64,000 bases of DNA from Sedimentibacter hydroxybenzoicus DSM 7310 (GTDB lineage: Bacteria > Bacillota > Clostridia > Tissierellales > Sedimentibacteraceae). The translations under genes were made by a program, and so were the position numbers. Of the stretch, positions 1 through 8,065 are shown piece by piece. The stretch lies in NCBI RefSeq assembly GCF_013403245.1, contig NZ_JACBNQ010000022.1, positions 1 to 64,000 of the forward strand, read 5' to 3'. Position 1 is the first letter of the stretch. Every line of letters starts with the position of its first letter. A model generated the notes under the pieces. The model was not told where the DNA came from. It saw only the letters and a program-made list of their open reading frames with translations, and made no database searches.

Positions 1-57
1 CTGTTGGTTTTCCAACTGTTTCTCTGTTAAGTTTTCGTAATTTTTGTTACTTGCTGC

Positions 58-103
58 TGACTTTGTCAGCAGTCTGATGGTGACGATACGTCACCATTTC
101 ATT
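58..103. repeat. GACTTTGTCAGC repeat with adjoining hairpin
   Basis: GACTTTGTCAGCAGTCTGA is followed by a hairpin ATGGTGACG/CGTCACCAT. Nearly the same 19-mer (GACTTTGTCAGCGGCCTGA) recurs at 3766-3784 and is also followed by a hairpin, though of different sequence. The rest of 1-174 shows no gene; it is the 3' flank of the FMN-binding gene. Confidence 0.5.
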
Positions 104-120
104 TATGTTTCGCATACAGC

Positions 121-163
121 ATAAGCGACCGACACCAAATTAGAAATTTGGGTCGTCTGCTTA
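121..163. repeat. Dispersed palindromic element, copy 1 (second copy 46451-46495)
   Basis: About 42 bp running from GATAAGC-like to CTGCTTA ends, with an inner hairpin CCAAAT/ATTTGG. A copy differing at only a few positions lies at 46451-46495. Both copies lie directly 3' of a minus-strand stop codon, here 12 bp past the FMN-binding gene. The 8-mer TAAGCAGA is duplicated between the stop codon and the element. Confidence 0.7.
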
Positions 164-174
164 AAATCTGCTTA

Positions 175-795
175 TTATTTTGCTAATGCGTTGCTTACAG
201 CTTCAATTATAGCGTTGCTTGTAATTGTAGCACCTGATATAACTTCTACGTCTGCTGAATTAGCTGCTTTTATTTTTTCAGGAAGTTGTTCTATGGCATT
301 TGTTCCGATTCCGGGAGTTTCGCCGTCACCAACTATTTCAACGCCGGTTATTTTATCGCCATCCATTGTTAAAGTTACGGTTACTGTTCCACCGAACCCT
401 TCGGCAGTTCCTGTTAAAGTTGCTCCGCCACCTGCGCCGCTGCTTTCCAATGCACTTTTAACAGCTTTTATTATTGCTTCACTTGTTACAGTTGCACCTG
501 CTACGATTTCTACATCAGCCGAATTAGCTGCTTTTATTTTTTCAGGAAGTTGTTCTATGGCATTTGTTCCGATTCCGGGAGTTTCGCCATCACCAACTAT
601 TTCAACATTAACAATTTTACCGCCTTCAGTAGTAACTGTAACAGATACCTCTCCGCCAAATCCCTCAGCAGCTCCTGTCAATGTTTCTTTGCCTGATGTT
701 GCAACATCATCATTACCTGCAAGCATACCATTTCCAACCGCTAATATCGCATAAGACAACACTAATACAACTACTATTATTATACCTTTTTTCAT
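175..795 (-). CDS. Exported protein with two FMN-binding (FMN_bind) domains
   Basis: 206 residues from the ATG at 795, which follows a strong GGAGG ribosome site; a longer reading to 822 lacks one. One N-terminal hydrophobic segment (residues 4-24) acts as membrane anchor or signal. Two FMN_bind repeats follow (about residues 35-116 and 126-204), each with the family's GDGETPGIGT and final SGAT(I/V)TS / AGATVTS motif, whose threonine carries covalent FMN in relatives such as RnfG and NqrC. The DNA of the two repeats is almost identical over 86 bp (257-342 against 521-606). Likely an extracytoplasmic electron carrier; partner unknown. Domain identity is firm, the role is inferred. Confidence 0.85.
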   Translation of the reverse strand: MKKGIIIVVVLVLSYAILAVGNGMLAGNDDVATSGKETLTGAAEGFGGEVSVTVTTEGGKIVNVEIVGDGETPGIGTNAIEQLPEKIKAANSADVEIVAGATVTSEAIIKAVKSALESSGAGGGATLTGTAEGFGGTVTVTLTMDGDKITGVEIVGDGETPGIGTNAIEQLPEKIKAANSADVEVISGATITSNAIIEAVSNALAK

Positions 796-900
796 TTCTT
801 CCTCCTTTATTTTTTCCAACATCGTATATTATAACAGCTTTTATATCGCTTGTAAATAATCTAATTTTAATCAAATCTTACTATAATTATATATTTTTTA

Positions 901-2964
901 CTAACCGTAAATGTCGGAGAATTCTATAAGTATTTTTTCTATTTTACTTTCACTGCAATTATTATTAACCTGTTCTGCTTCTTCAACTAATCTTACCGGA
1001 AGTTCTATAACAAATTCACTTCCAACTCCAACTACACTGTTTACACTAATATTTCCGCCATGCATATTTATCAGTGTTTTTACTAATGATAATCCAATTC
1101 CGCTTCCCTCTTTATTTCTTATCAGCGTTTTATCAATTTGGGCAAATCTATCAAAAATCATTTTTAATTTATCTTCGGGAATTCCTATCCCTGTATCTTT
1201 AACGCAAACGCTGACATAATCCTCATTATCTTTTACGGTAACTGTTATTTCATCCCCATCATTTGTAAATTTTACTGCATTTGATAACAAATTCAGCATA
1301 ATTCTTTCTATTTTATCAGCGTCTACTGCCATAATTCTTTCTTCCGTATCAGTATCAAATAATAAGGTGACTCCCTTTGACTCTATGTATTCAGCAACTG
1401 ATAAGGTGATTTCTTCAACAATATTTACAATGTTGTAATTATGTATTTCAAGTTTCATATAACCGGAATCATATTTTGATATGTCCAATAAATTATTTAC
1501 TAATCTAATAAGCCGATACCCGTTTTGTTTAACCACATTTAGTAACAAACTTAGTTTTTCGTTGAAATTATCTGCCGGTTCCTCACTTTGACATATTAAT
1601 AATTGCACTGCACTTAATATTACATTTATCGGAGTCTTAAGTTCATGAGATATATTTGAAAAAAATTCGGTCAGCATTTTATTGTATTCATTAGTTTTAT
1701 TTAATTGGTCTTCACTTACTGACAATTCATTTTTTAGTGTCTTTATTTCATTTCTATAGCTTATATCTTTTATAATAAGTAATTGCGCTGATGTATTCCT
1801 GTAATTTATTTTGTTTACGTTGAACTCCGCATTAATCAATTCATTGTTTAAATTTTTTATAATGATTTCATTATGTTCATAATTATTCTTTTGATTAGTA
1901 AATCTAGGTGATTTTAATGAATTACCGCCTATAAAATCATAAATTTTCCTACCTTTAAGATCGTCTAAATTTTTAGCGCTCAAAATATTAACCGCTGTAG
2001 AATTTGCATAAGATATTTGCTTATCAATAATTATGACTATACCGTTGCTCGAATTATCAATAATCCAATCATAACAATGTTCATTTTGATTTATAATTTC
2101 TTCCATGGACAATCGTTGTCTCTCTTTTTCTTGAATAGCCGTATCTGCTTTATTTAAATTGTATTTTATCATGTCTAATGGTCTTTGAAGACCATTTACC
2201 ACTATCCCCGTATACAAATAATAATAAGAAACTATCTTAAAAATGTGCCCTAATACATTAAATTGATCCGTAACACCTGAGCACAAAGTAAAAGAAATTT
2301 CTGAAATTGCTTTAAAAATAAAAGCCATCATTAACATTGTATACAATTTGTAATCAATTTTTTTTTTTAATTTATACAATATGAAGCAACAAAGCAAAAA
2401 TCCCGTTGATAAAATATACTCCCAAAAAATTTTTACTGTTGTTATTCCTGAGGATGTCTTCATTTGTGGAATAAAAATATTTAAATATAATATATCAACT
2501 ATTAAAAAAATCAGTATTATTGTATACACTGCAAATATTAAGTAAAAATTAGGTCTTAAATCACTATAATATAGTAAAATAAACGAAATTAAAAATGTAC
2601 TCAATTCCAAGGTTCTGGCAGCTATCCAAAACTTTGCACCAATACCAACTGATACAAAAGGATATATTATCATATCTGCATATGTTAATATGTGAAAAAT
2701 ATCAAGGATCATAATAAATATGAACGCAAATCCTAAAAACATAAAATAGTTATTAAACGAAATTCTATATGTGTTAATTGATGTAATAAAAATGCAACCT
2801 GCAATTATACAACTATAAATTTCGGCTGCTGTGTGAAACCAATAATAATTTAAATACTTTAGCAAATAAATAACTATTAAAAATAATACGAATAAAATGT
2901 GCTGGAAAATATTAATGTGATTGATGAGAGACTGTTCATTGTTTTCTTTGTATGATGATTCCAT
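901..2964 (-). CDS. Membrane sensor histidine kinase, MASE3-like sensor plus PAS
   Basis: 687 residues. About seven hydrophobic segments fill residues 20-260, a layout typical of MASE3 sensory domains. A PAS-like region follows (about 295-405), then a coiled linker, the HisKA box with phospho-acceptor His440 (NISHELKTPINV), and a HATPase domain with N box (NLLSNAVKF), DTGIGIPED and GSGIGLSLV. No receiver domain and no neighbouring response regulator, so it is an orphan kinase whose partner lies elsewhere. The start has a GGAGG site nine bases upstream. It lies tail to head with the FMN-binding gene (105 bp gap), which could reflect redox signalling, but that is speculation. Confidence 0.85.
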   Translation of the reverse strand: MESSYKENNEQSLINHINIFQHILFVLFLIVIYLLKYLNYYWFHTAAEIYSCIIAGCIFITSINTYRISFNNYFMFLGFAFIFIMILDIFHILTYADMIIYPFVSVGIGAKFWIAARTLELSTFLISFILLYYSDLRPNFYLIFAVYTIILIFLIVDILYLNIFIPQMKTSSGITTVKIFWEYILSTGFLLCCFILYKLKKKIDYKLYTMLMMAFIFKAISEISFTLCSGVTDQFNVLGHIFKIVSYYYLYTGIVVNGLQRPLDMIKYNLNKADTAIQEKERQRLSMEEIINQNEHCYDWIIDNSSNGIVIIIDKQISYANSTAVNILSAKNLDDLKGRKIYDFIGGNSLKSPRFTNQKNNYEHNEIIIKNLNNELINAEFNVNKINYRNTSAQLLIIKDISYRNEIKTLKNELSVSEDQLNKTNEYNKMLTEFFSNISHELKTPINVILSAVQLLICQSEEPADNFNEKLSLLLNVVKQNGYRLIRLVNNLLDISKYDSGYMKLEIHNYNIVNIVEEITLSVAEYIESKGVTLLFDTDTEERIMAVDADKIERIMLNLLSNAVKFTNDGDEITVTVKDNEDYVSVCVKDTGIGIPEDKLKMIFDRFAQIDKTLIRNKEGSGIGLSLVKTLINMHGGNISVNSVVGVGSEFVIELPVRLVEEAEQVNNNCSESKIEKILIEFSDIYG

Positions 2965-3041
2965 TTTTCCTCCATGATGTTATAAAATTCCAAGTGTATA
3001 TATTATTATATCAAAGAAAATACTTGACTACAATTATCAAT

Positions 3042-3070
3042 TTAACAATTATTTCACTAATACATATAAT
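3042..3070 (+). promoter_or_regulatory. Sigma-A-type promoter for the gene at 3100
   Basis: TTAACA (3042-3047) and TATAAT (3065-3070) are separated by 17 bp; predicted start near 3077 leaves a short leader before the ribosome site. Confidence 0.55.
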
Positions 3071-3099
3071 GTATATATCTATTGAAAGGTGTGTGTATT

Positions 3100-3759
3100 A
3101 TGGATAAATCTATATTGGACAATTTTATACCTTGGAAAAGTGCTGATTTTTACACCTTTTCCGGAAGCAATACCGTTACTTATTTTCCTTCTAATGTTTC
3201 TTCTCAAGAGATATCTCCGGAATCACAAAGCCCTGCTTCTTTCAATTATGTAGCTGAAATTCCGATAGCTACGGCAAAATCTATGGAGGGTAAATATTTC
3301 GTCGGAACTGCAGTAAATGTAAGATTCGGCGAAGCGACAAACGGATGGTCAAGACTATATAATCCTCCGGGTTCAGGAGTGAATTTGTACGTTAATGCCT
3401 GGGTCATAAGTGATATTATATCCACTCCATTCAGAGTTCAAATCTGGTTTAATTCTACTCCTCCCGGTATCATTCAGGAATCTCCGTTTGTAGCTTCTGC
3501 AAATACTGCAATTATTCCTCGACCACAACCGAAAACAATACTCCAATTCGGAGTTGGTGTAAGAGGATTCCCTACAGACGGGAATTTAGCGTTTGGCAGA
3601 AGTGGTGCCGCCGGAACTATGATAGAAGAAGAAGAGCAAGGAAGATTTATATTTCCTCCGGGTGGTTCATTTACTGTTTACTTATCCAATCCGGATAGGC
3701 CTACTCTTCCTGCTATTGCAAGAGTTGCCTTTGGTTGGTGGGAGGAGCCTATATTATAA
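3100..3759 (+). CDS. Uncharacterised protein (possibly DUF6143 family)
   Basis: 219 residues from the ATG at 3100; an in-frame TTG at 3082 would overlap the likely ribosome site AAAGGTG. No signal peptide or membrane segment. The sequence is rich in Ser, Pro and aromatic residues, suggests an all-beta fold, and has a GRSGAAGTM-EEEEQGRF segment near residues 167-185. It resembles what I remember of DUF6143 proteins of Clostridia, but I cannot confirm this. It is a single-gene unit with its own promoter and terminator next to a SleB-type hydrolase, so a spore or surface role is conceivable but unproven. Confidence 0.6.
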   Translation: MDKSILDNFIPWKSADFYTFSGSNTVTYFPSNVSSQEISPESQSPASFNYVAEIPIATAKSMEGKYFVGTAVNVRFGEATNGWSRLYNPPGSGVNLYVNAWVISDIISTPFRVQIWFNSTPPGIIQESPFVASANTAIIPRPQPKTILQFGVGVRGFPTDGNLAFGRSGAAGTMIEEEEQGRFIFPPGGSFTVYLSNPDRPTLPAIARVAFGWWEEPIL

Positions 3760-3784
3760 TCACCCGACTTTGTCAGCGGCCTGA

Positions 3785-3808
3785 ACCACCTTTTATGGTG
3801 GTTTTTTC
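3785..3808 (+). terminator. Rho-independent terminator
   Basis: Stem ACCACC/GGTGGT with loop TTTTAT, followed by TTTTTT. It ends the transcript of the gene at 3100 and is preceded by the repeat 19-mer GACTTTGTCAGCGGCCTGA. Confidence 0.8.
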
Positions 3809-3848
3809 ATGTGGTGTTTTATATGACCATATATTCATGTAGTTACCA

Positions 3849-3877
3849 TTGATTAAGCATTAAATTTTAATTACAAT
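3849..3877 (+). promoter_or_regulatory. Candidate promoter of the SleB-like gene
   Basis: TTGATT (3849-3854) and TACAAT (3872-3877) with a 17-bp spacer, 84 bp before the start codon. Sporulation-sigma control cannot be excluded. Confidence 0.4.
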
Positions 3878-3961
3878 AATGATTACAATTTTAAGCTGAA
3901 TCTTTAATAAGTAACGCTGATTATCAAAAGCTGGAAGCTTAAAAGAGCATAGGAGGACAAA

Positions 3962-4600
3962 ATGAATAAGAAAATACGGTCAATTCTATTATCTGCAGGG
4001 CTTGCTGCAGGACTTACCTTCTCTTTCACAGCAACTGCGGAGGCAGCAACCTATACCGTGGTTAAAGGAGATACACTTTATTTAATATCACAAAAATACA
4101 ATATTTCTCTTTCAAGTTTAAGACAGGCAAATAATATTTATACAGATTACATAGGCATTGGACAAATACTTAATATCCCGGTAAAAACATCTTCACCGAT
4201 TGTTGAAACAGAAAAAAACGAACTGTGGCAAAACTACAGTGCTGATGAATTGGACTTGCTTTCAAGATTAATAATGGCAGAAACCGAGAGCCAGCCCTAT
4301 CAAGCAAAGGTGGCTGTTGGTGCAGTTGTATTGAACAGAGTTGAGAGCGGTGTATTTGCAAGCACGATAACAGAAGTTATAAATCAAAAGTTTGGTGAAT
4401 ATTATCAATTTTCACCTGTACAAAACGGATGGATCAAAAGATCTGCCAATGAAGAATGCATAAAAGCTGCTAAGGAAGCTTTAAATGGAGTTGATCCTAC
4501 TAACGGTGCATTATTTTTTTATGATGATTCAACAACTAATACATGGATTTTATCAAAACCTGTTTCTGTAAAAATCGGAAGAATGATATATTCATACTAA
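3962..4600 (+). CDS. LysM plus SleB-type cell-wall hydrolase
   Basis: 212 residues with AGGAGG ribosome site. A signal peptide (about residues 1-28, cleavage after AEA) is followed by one LysM peptidoglycan-binding domain (about 30-73, TYTVVKGDTLYLISQKYNIS) and a hydrolase_2/SleB catalytic domain (about 92-212, RLIMAETESQPYQAKVAVGAVVLNRV with the family's Glu). Such proteins are lytic transglycosylases of cortex or wall peptidoglycan, including the germination enzyme SleB, although many paralogues act in vegetative cells. The LysM-first order is more like YkvT/CwlJ-type relatives. Secreted; single-gene unit ended by a bidirectional terminator. Confidence 0.88.
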   Translation: MNKKIRSILLSAGLAAGLTFSFTATAEAATYTVVKGDTLYLISQKYNISLSSLRQANNIYTDYIGIGQILNIPVKTSSPIVETEKNELWQNYSADELDLLSRLIMAETESQPYQAKVAVGAVVLNRVESGVFASTITEVINQKFGEYYQFSPVQNGWIKRSANEECIKAAKEALNGVDPTNGALFFYDDSTTNTWILSKPVSVKIGRMIYSY

Positions 4601-4646
4601 AAAGCAATAAAAAATACGCCTATGGCGTATTTTTTATTGCTTTTTT
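4600..4646. terminator. Bidirectional terminator between convergent genes
   Basis: A perfect 21-bp stem (4600-4620 with 4624-4644) around a TAT loop, with A- and T-runs on both sides. It serves the hydrolase gene (plus) and the acetate transporter gene (minus). Confidence 0.92.
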
Positions 4647-4655
4647 CACCCTTTA

Positions 4656-5216
4656 TTATAAAGGCATAATTTCTTTATTAAATTCATTATTTACTACTTG
4701 GGCCAATGAGTTGTAAATAGCTGACAAACCGCATGCGATACCCACCCAGCCTGCTGCTGTTTTTATGGCGTGTGATCCGGTAAAATCTGCAATCGACAAC
4801 ATAAAAAACAACATTGTGAGTGAAAAGAAAACAACTTGTGTTGCACGGTTATGCTTTAATGTTCCGATGAACATAAAAGCTGTGAATATGCCCCATAGTA
4901 ATAAATAAAATCCCATACTTTTCAAATCAGCAGCGGCAATTTTTTCAAAAGGATTTATCCAAATCAAAATCAATGACCACCAGAAGAATCCGTATGCTGT
5001 AAATGCGGTAGCTGCAAAAGTGTTGCCTTTAATAAATTCCATAATTCCGGCAATTATTTGTGCCGCTCCGCCCAATGCAAAACCCATCGCCACTATTACG
5101 ATAGACAACGGAATAATATCTGCATTATGCAAATTAAGAAGCACTGTTGTTAATCCAAATCCCAACAATCCCAGAGGAGATGGGTTAGCAATTGATACTA
5201 CTTTCTCTTTTATCAT
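4656..5216 (-). CDS. Acetate uptake transporter, GPR1/FUN34/YaaH (SatP) family
   Basis: 186 residues with six hydrophobic segments and the N-terminal family signature NPSPLGLLGFGLTT (residues 11-24). Members are proton-linked acetate/succinate channels of the inner membrane. In an organism that makes acetate through glycine reductase, export or re-uptake of acetate is plausible. Single gene with its own 3' terminator (4600-4646). Membership is firm; the substrate is inferred from the family. Confidence 0.88.
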   Translation of the reverse strand: MIKEKVVSIANPSPLGLLGFGLTTVLLNLHNADIIPLSIVIVAMGFALGGAAQIIAGIMEFIKGNTFAATAFTAYGFFWWSLILIWINPFEKIAAADLKSMGFYLLLWGIFTAFMFIGTLKHNRATQVVFFSLTMLFFMLSIADFTGSHAIKTAAGWVGIACGLSAIYNSLAQVVNNEFNKEIMPL

Positions 5217-5297
5217 TTTTCCTCCAAATAAAATAATAATTGCAAAATCTTTAACATAATAGCATATGGATGACCTTAAATCAAGAGATATATTTTA

Positions 5298-5340
5298 ACA
5301 AAAAATCATCACCCGATTTTCTTTTAAAAAATCAGGTGAT
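5298..5340 (-). terminator. Terminator of the two-gene unit 6126-5352
   Basis: On the minus strand ATCACCTGATTTT pairs with AAAATCGGGTGAT (one G-U pair), followed by a six-T run. Confidence 0.8.
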
Positions 5341-5351
5341 GCTAACTTTAT

Positions 5352-5498
5352 TTATTTCTTGAAATCCTCTGACGCTACATTATAGAGAACAAGTATATCT
5401 TCATCACTTTTGTTGTTCAAATATTTTTCTTTTGCATTTTCTAGTCCTGCTTCTTCTAAATATCTCTCCAATGCTTTAACCATTTCATCCGTTCTCAT
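5352..5498 (-). CDS. Small acidic protein, 48 residues
   Basis: Starts MRTDEMVKALERYLEEAGLE and ends ASEDFKK. The ATG at 5498 is preceded by GGGAGA at normal spacing, and the frame ends right before a terminator. It is charged, probably helical, without cysteine or membrane segment. It begins 20 bp after the stop of the 202-residue gene, so the two are probably co-transcribed. I recognise no family. Confidence 0.6.
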   Translation of the reverse strand: MRTDEMVKALERYLEEAGLENAKEKYLNNKSDEDILVLYNVASEDFKK

Positions 5499-5517
5499 TT
5501 TAATTCTCCCCTGCCAA

Positions 5518-6126
5518 TTATATAACCCAAATGCTGAATGCCGTTGTTTGAGGTGGTATGCTCGCTGTCATAAAATCAGCATGCTCGACTCTAACCATCT
5601 GTCCGGGTCTCAAATCTCTCAGACGTATTCTGTTTCCTCTCCTGTCATAAATTTCTGTCATATCATTTACAACAAAACGCATCTGGCTCATCATATCATC
5701 TGGGTTTCCGGTTATAAGGAAATTATTATTCCTGTCAATTTCCATAATCCTATCCTCTACAACATTTGGAAAAACAGGTGACGGATTTACATTTTCTCTT
5801 ACCACAGTTATCATAAAAGCTCTTGATTGCGGCGGTATACTTCTGGTCATGGCAGCTGAAAAGCTTGCATCAACAACGTTACCGGGTCTTAATTCTCTGA
5901 CGCTTATTTTTCTTCCTCTTCTGTTCCTGATAATAGTATTTCCGTCAACCACCAATGTGACAAGTTCTATATTAATCAAACCAAAACCACCCGGTACACC
6001 GTATGAAATTGTTACAAAGCTTGATCTGTTATCATGAAAAACTTCTTCTATAACTGCATCCTCGACATTTATTGCCATGTTATTCATATGTCTGAACGCT
6101 TCTGCTCCATCATAAAAACCATCCAT
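5518..6126 (-). CDS. Uncharacterised protein with a duplicated beta-rich domain
   Basis: 202 residues, no signal or membrane segment. Two related halves (about 20-110 and 118-202) both end in the pattern RRG-x-x-I-x-(V/L)-R-(E/D)-LRPG, then MT-x-SIPPQ-x-x-AF and a hydrophobic strand (MITVV or SIWVI). The repeats suggest small beta-barrel modules; the conserved RPG and SIPPQ motifs would sit at equivalent places. Function unknown. Co-transcribed with the 48-residue protein. A similar duplicated module is seen in uncharacterised clostridial proteins, but I cannot name the family. Confidence 0.7.
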   Translation of the reverse strand: MDGFYDGAEAFRHMNNMAINVEDAVIEEVFHDNRSSFVTISYGVPGGFGLINIELVTLVVDGNTIIRNRRGRKISVRELRPGNVVDASFSAAMTRSIPPQSRAFMITVVRENVNPSPVFPNVVEDRIMEIDRNNNFLITGNPDDMMSQMRFVVNDMTEIYDRRGNRIRLRDLRPGQMVRVEHADFMTASIPPQTTAFSIWVI

Positions 6127-6214
6127 TTATTACACCCCTTTATTTAAATAATATATATAATTATATATATTCTTCAAATAAAATATTGTGCCGACATATG
6201 TATTGTAATCTCGG

Positions 6215-6243
6215 GAAAAAAAGAGGTCTTAAAAACCGACCTC
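6215..6243 (-). terminator. Terminator of the selenium-transport operon
   Basis: On the minus strand GAGGTC and GACCTC form a short stem followed by seven T residues, just after the DUF3343 stop codon. Confidence 0.75.
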
Positions 6244-6257
6244 CATCATACTGTATT

Positions 6258-6494
6258 TTATTCTGCTTCATATATAAGCTTATTATTACTGTTCTCAGTC
6301 AAAAATATTTTTTCTATTTCATCATCTATTAAGTCTTGTATATTGCCTTCGAAATTAATTTTGGCACTGATGCTGCAATTGGAACTTAAGCTTCGCGGAA
6401 CCGGCATAAGCTCGCATTGAATATTATTTTTACTGCATTTTCGTTCAAACTTTATAGATCCTGAATGTGTAAAAAATAAAACGGTATATGTCAT
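6258..6494 (-). CDS. DUF3343 protein, putative Se/S carrier
   Basis: 78 residues with the DUF3343 layout: an early hydrophobic strand (YTVLFFTHSGS), a conserved arginine in PVPRSLSSNCSIS and a single cysteine in the loop after it (SSNCSIS). The family is found next to selenium genes and has been proposed to carry reduced selenium or sulfur. The start codon overlaps the stop of the TusA-like gene by one base, so translation is coupled. Its presence beside YedE and the TusA-like protein, in a genome that makes selenocysteine, supports the selenium reading. Confidence 0.8.
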   Translation of the reverse strand: MTYTVLFFTHSGSIKFERKCSKNNIQCELMPVPRSLSSNCSISAKINFEGNIQDLIDDEIEKIFLTENSNNKLIYEAE

Positions 6495-6700
6495 TACTTC
6501 CTTGCCTCTATTACGGTAACATCACCTTTTTCTATGATTGCTGCATTATACCCGGCATTTTTTAAAAACCTTTGAACATTACCCTTGGCTACATTGTTAT
6601 CTACTATTATGTCGATTCCTTCAGGATTTTCTATAAGTGACTTTTTTGTCATTAATACCGGCTGAGGACAGCTCATACCACATGTATCTACTGTATTCAT
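6494..6700 (-). CDS. TusA/YedF-like sulfur (selenium) carrier protein
   Basis: 68 residues forming one TusA domain. The catalytic Cys of the CPxP motif is seen in DTCGMSCPQPVLMTK (Cys11 in CPQP). Relatives accept persulfide or selenide sulfur from cysteine desulfurases. YedF proteins of selenium users have a second C-terminal domain that is absent here; DUF3343, encoded by the next gene, may take that place. Strong GGAGG site; 12 bp behind yedE. Confidence 0.85.
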   Translation of the reverse strand: MNTVDTCGMSCPQPVLMTKKSLIENPEGIDIIVDNNVAKGNVQRFLKNAGYNAAIIEKGDVTVIEARK

Positions 6701-6712
6701 TCTTTTCTCCTC

Positions 6713-7789
6713 CTATTCAGCACTTGCTTTGGCATTTACTTTAAATAAACTTTCTGAGTTGAAATATGATATAACTCCTACGAAGACAAAGCATACAGCC
6801 ACGGCTATCTTTCCGTTTAAGGTAGGTCCTGCAGCACTTGAAGCCAAGCCGAAATTGTGTACGATACCTGCTCCGACCAGCAAGCCCATTACAGTTACTA
6901 CAGAATCCGCATTACCTTCTCCTGATAATATCAACTGTCTGAGAGGGCATCCGCCTAGCAGAACTGAACCCCATCCCGCCAATGCCATACCTAAGAAATT
7001 CCATAATCCGTCATTGTGTGCAACGGGTTGATCTGCAAAACCAAGGTTAAAAAATCCAAAGGCTAAATTTCCGATTAAACTGAATACGAATATTGAAATA
7101 AATCCAAGCAAAAGATAATTATCTTTGAAAAGAATCATATCACGAATGCCGCCAACCATACACATTCTTGTTTTTTGTGCTATACCGCCTACTACCAAGC
7201 CTGCTGCAAGTGAAATAATTATAGGTGCCGCCATAGAACCGGGTCCCTTTTCACTGAAGAATATAAAAGCAGGTGAAGCAATCAAAAGAGCCAATAAACC
7301 AACAGTAACTGCCGGAAAAACATAGCCTTCGATTGCAGGCATTTTATAATTTCTTTTAAGGTTAAAGCCTTTGTTTAAGAATTGAACTCCGACAAATATT
7401 CCTGCGGCATATCCGGCAATACCGAATAAAGCATTTAAATCTCCTCCGCCTAATCTTAATACCATCCTTAACGGACAGCCAAGAAATACAAGAGCTCCAA
7501 CCATTACCACTATTCCAAGCATAAATCTTGTAAAAGGCGAAGAACCACCCTTTGATGCAAATTCTTTGTTTTTTAATGATAATAAAAACGCCCCCAATAC
7601 CAGACCGATGATTTCAGGTCTGATATATTGAACAACATCAGCTCTGTGGAATCCTAATGCTCCGGATGTATCTCTTAAGAAACAGGCTATACAAAATCCC
7701 ATATTTGCAGGGTTTCCAAAATGTACAAGTAATACAGATATTATTCCGATAATTCCCCCTGCAATAATAATTCCTTTTTTATCTTTCAT
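6713..7789 (-). CDS. yedE: YedE-like putative selenium transporter
   Basis: 358 residues, about ten hydrophobic segments. YeeE/YedE family (thiosulfate/selenium-type permeases), recognised by two GCPLR motifs (LGCPLRMVLRLGGG and GGCPLRQLILSGEG), a Cys pair in GFCIACFLRD and RMCMVGGIRD. Relatives import sulfur or selenium compounds; the YedE branch follows the selenium trait in genomes. First gene of an operon with the TusA-like and DUF3343 genes, and divergent from the PLP enzyme and LysR regulator. The substrate is inferred from context. Confidence 0.85.
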   Translation of the reverse strand: MKDKKGIIIAGGIIGIISVLLVHFGNPANMGFCIACFLRDTSGALGFHRADVVQYIRPEIIGLVLGAFLLSLKNKEFASKGGSSPFTRFMLGIVVMVGALVFLGCPLRMVLRLGGGDLNALFGIAGYAAGIFVGVQFLNKGFNLKRNYKMPAIEGYVFPAVTVGLLALLIASPAFIFFSEKGPGSMAAPIIISLAAGLVVGGIAQKTRMCMVGGIRDMILFKDNYLLLGFISIFVFSLIGNLAFGFFNLGFADQPVAHNDGLWNFLGMALAGWGSVLLGGCPLRQLILSGEGNADSVVTVMGLLVGAGIVHNFGLASSAAGPTLNGKIAVAVCFVFVGVISYFNSESLFKVNAKASAE

Positions 7790-7974
7790 TTAGCGTCCTC
7801 CTTGCTATTTAAAATCTGTCAATAGTTTAACATTCGTAAATTTTAAAGTAAAATAGATTAATCTAATAGTTGCATGCCTAAGAATTTGTAAAATTTATAC
7901 TTGTTGTGTAAATTCATTTTTCATAATATAATAAATACAATTAAGGATGCAAAGACTTATGTCTTGCTTGAACA

Positions 7975-8039
7975 TGTATTTATTATATCAGTGTGAAGCA
8001 AGCCGATAAGCGGCTTGCACTTATGATAGAATAAATACA
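7975..8039. repeat. 65-bp palindromic element, copy 1
   Basis: Terminal inverted repeats TGTATTTATT(A)TATC and GATAGAATAAATACA enclose an inner hairpin GCAAGCCG/CGGCTTGC. A related copy with the same core lies at 16971-17028. A further AATAAATACAATTA occurs at 7931-7944. The element fills most of the upstream region of the PLP-enzyme gene. The remaining divergent region (7790-7974) shows no gene and must hold the promoters of both operons. Confidence 0.7.
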
Positions 8040-8065
8040 ATTATATTTTTTAAAGGAGACCAACT

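Noticed and set aside
191-754. Long open frame on the plus strand opposite the FMN-binding gene
   Set aside because: It is a mirror of the minus-strand gene with low-complexity Ser/Pro/Ile composition and no ribosome site.
901-1219. Plus-strand frame opposite the sensor kinase C-terminus
   Set aside because: Overlaps the conserved ATPase domain of the kinase; no ribosome site.
7790-8065. A riboswitch in the yedE/desulfurase divergent region
   Set aside because: The structure seen is a mobile-type palindrome with a second copy elsewhere; no known riboswitch core was recognised.
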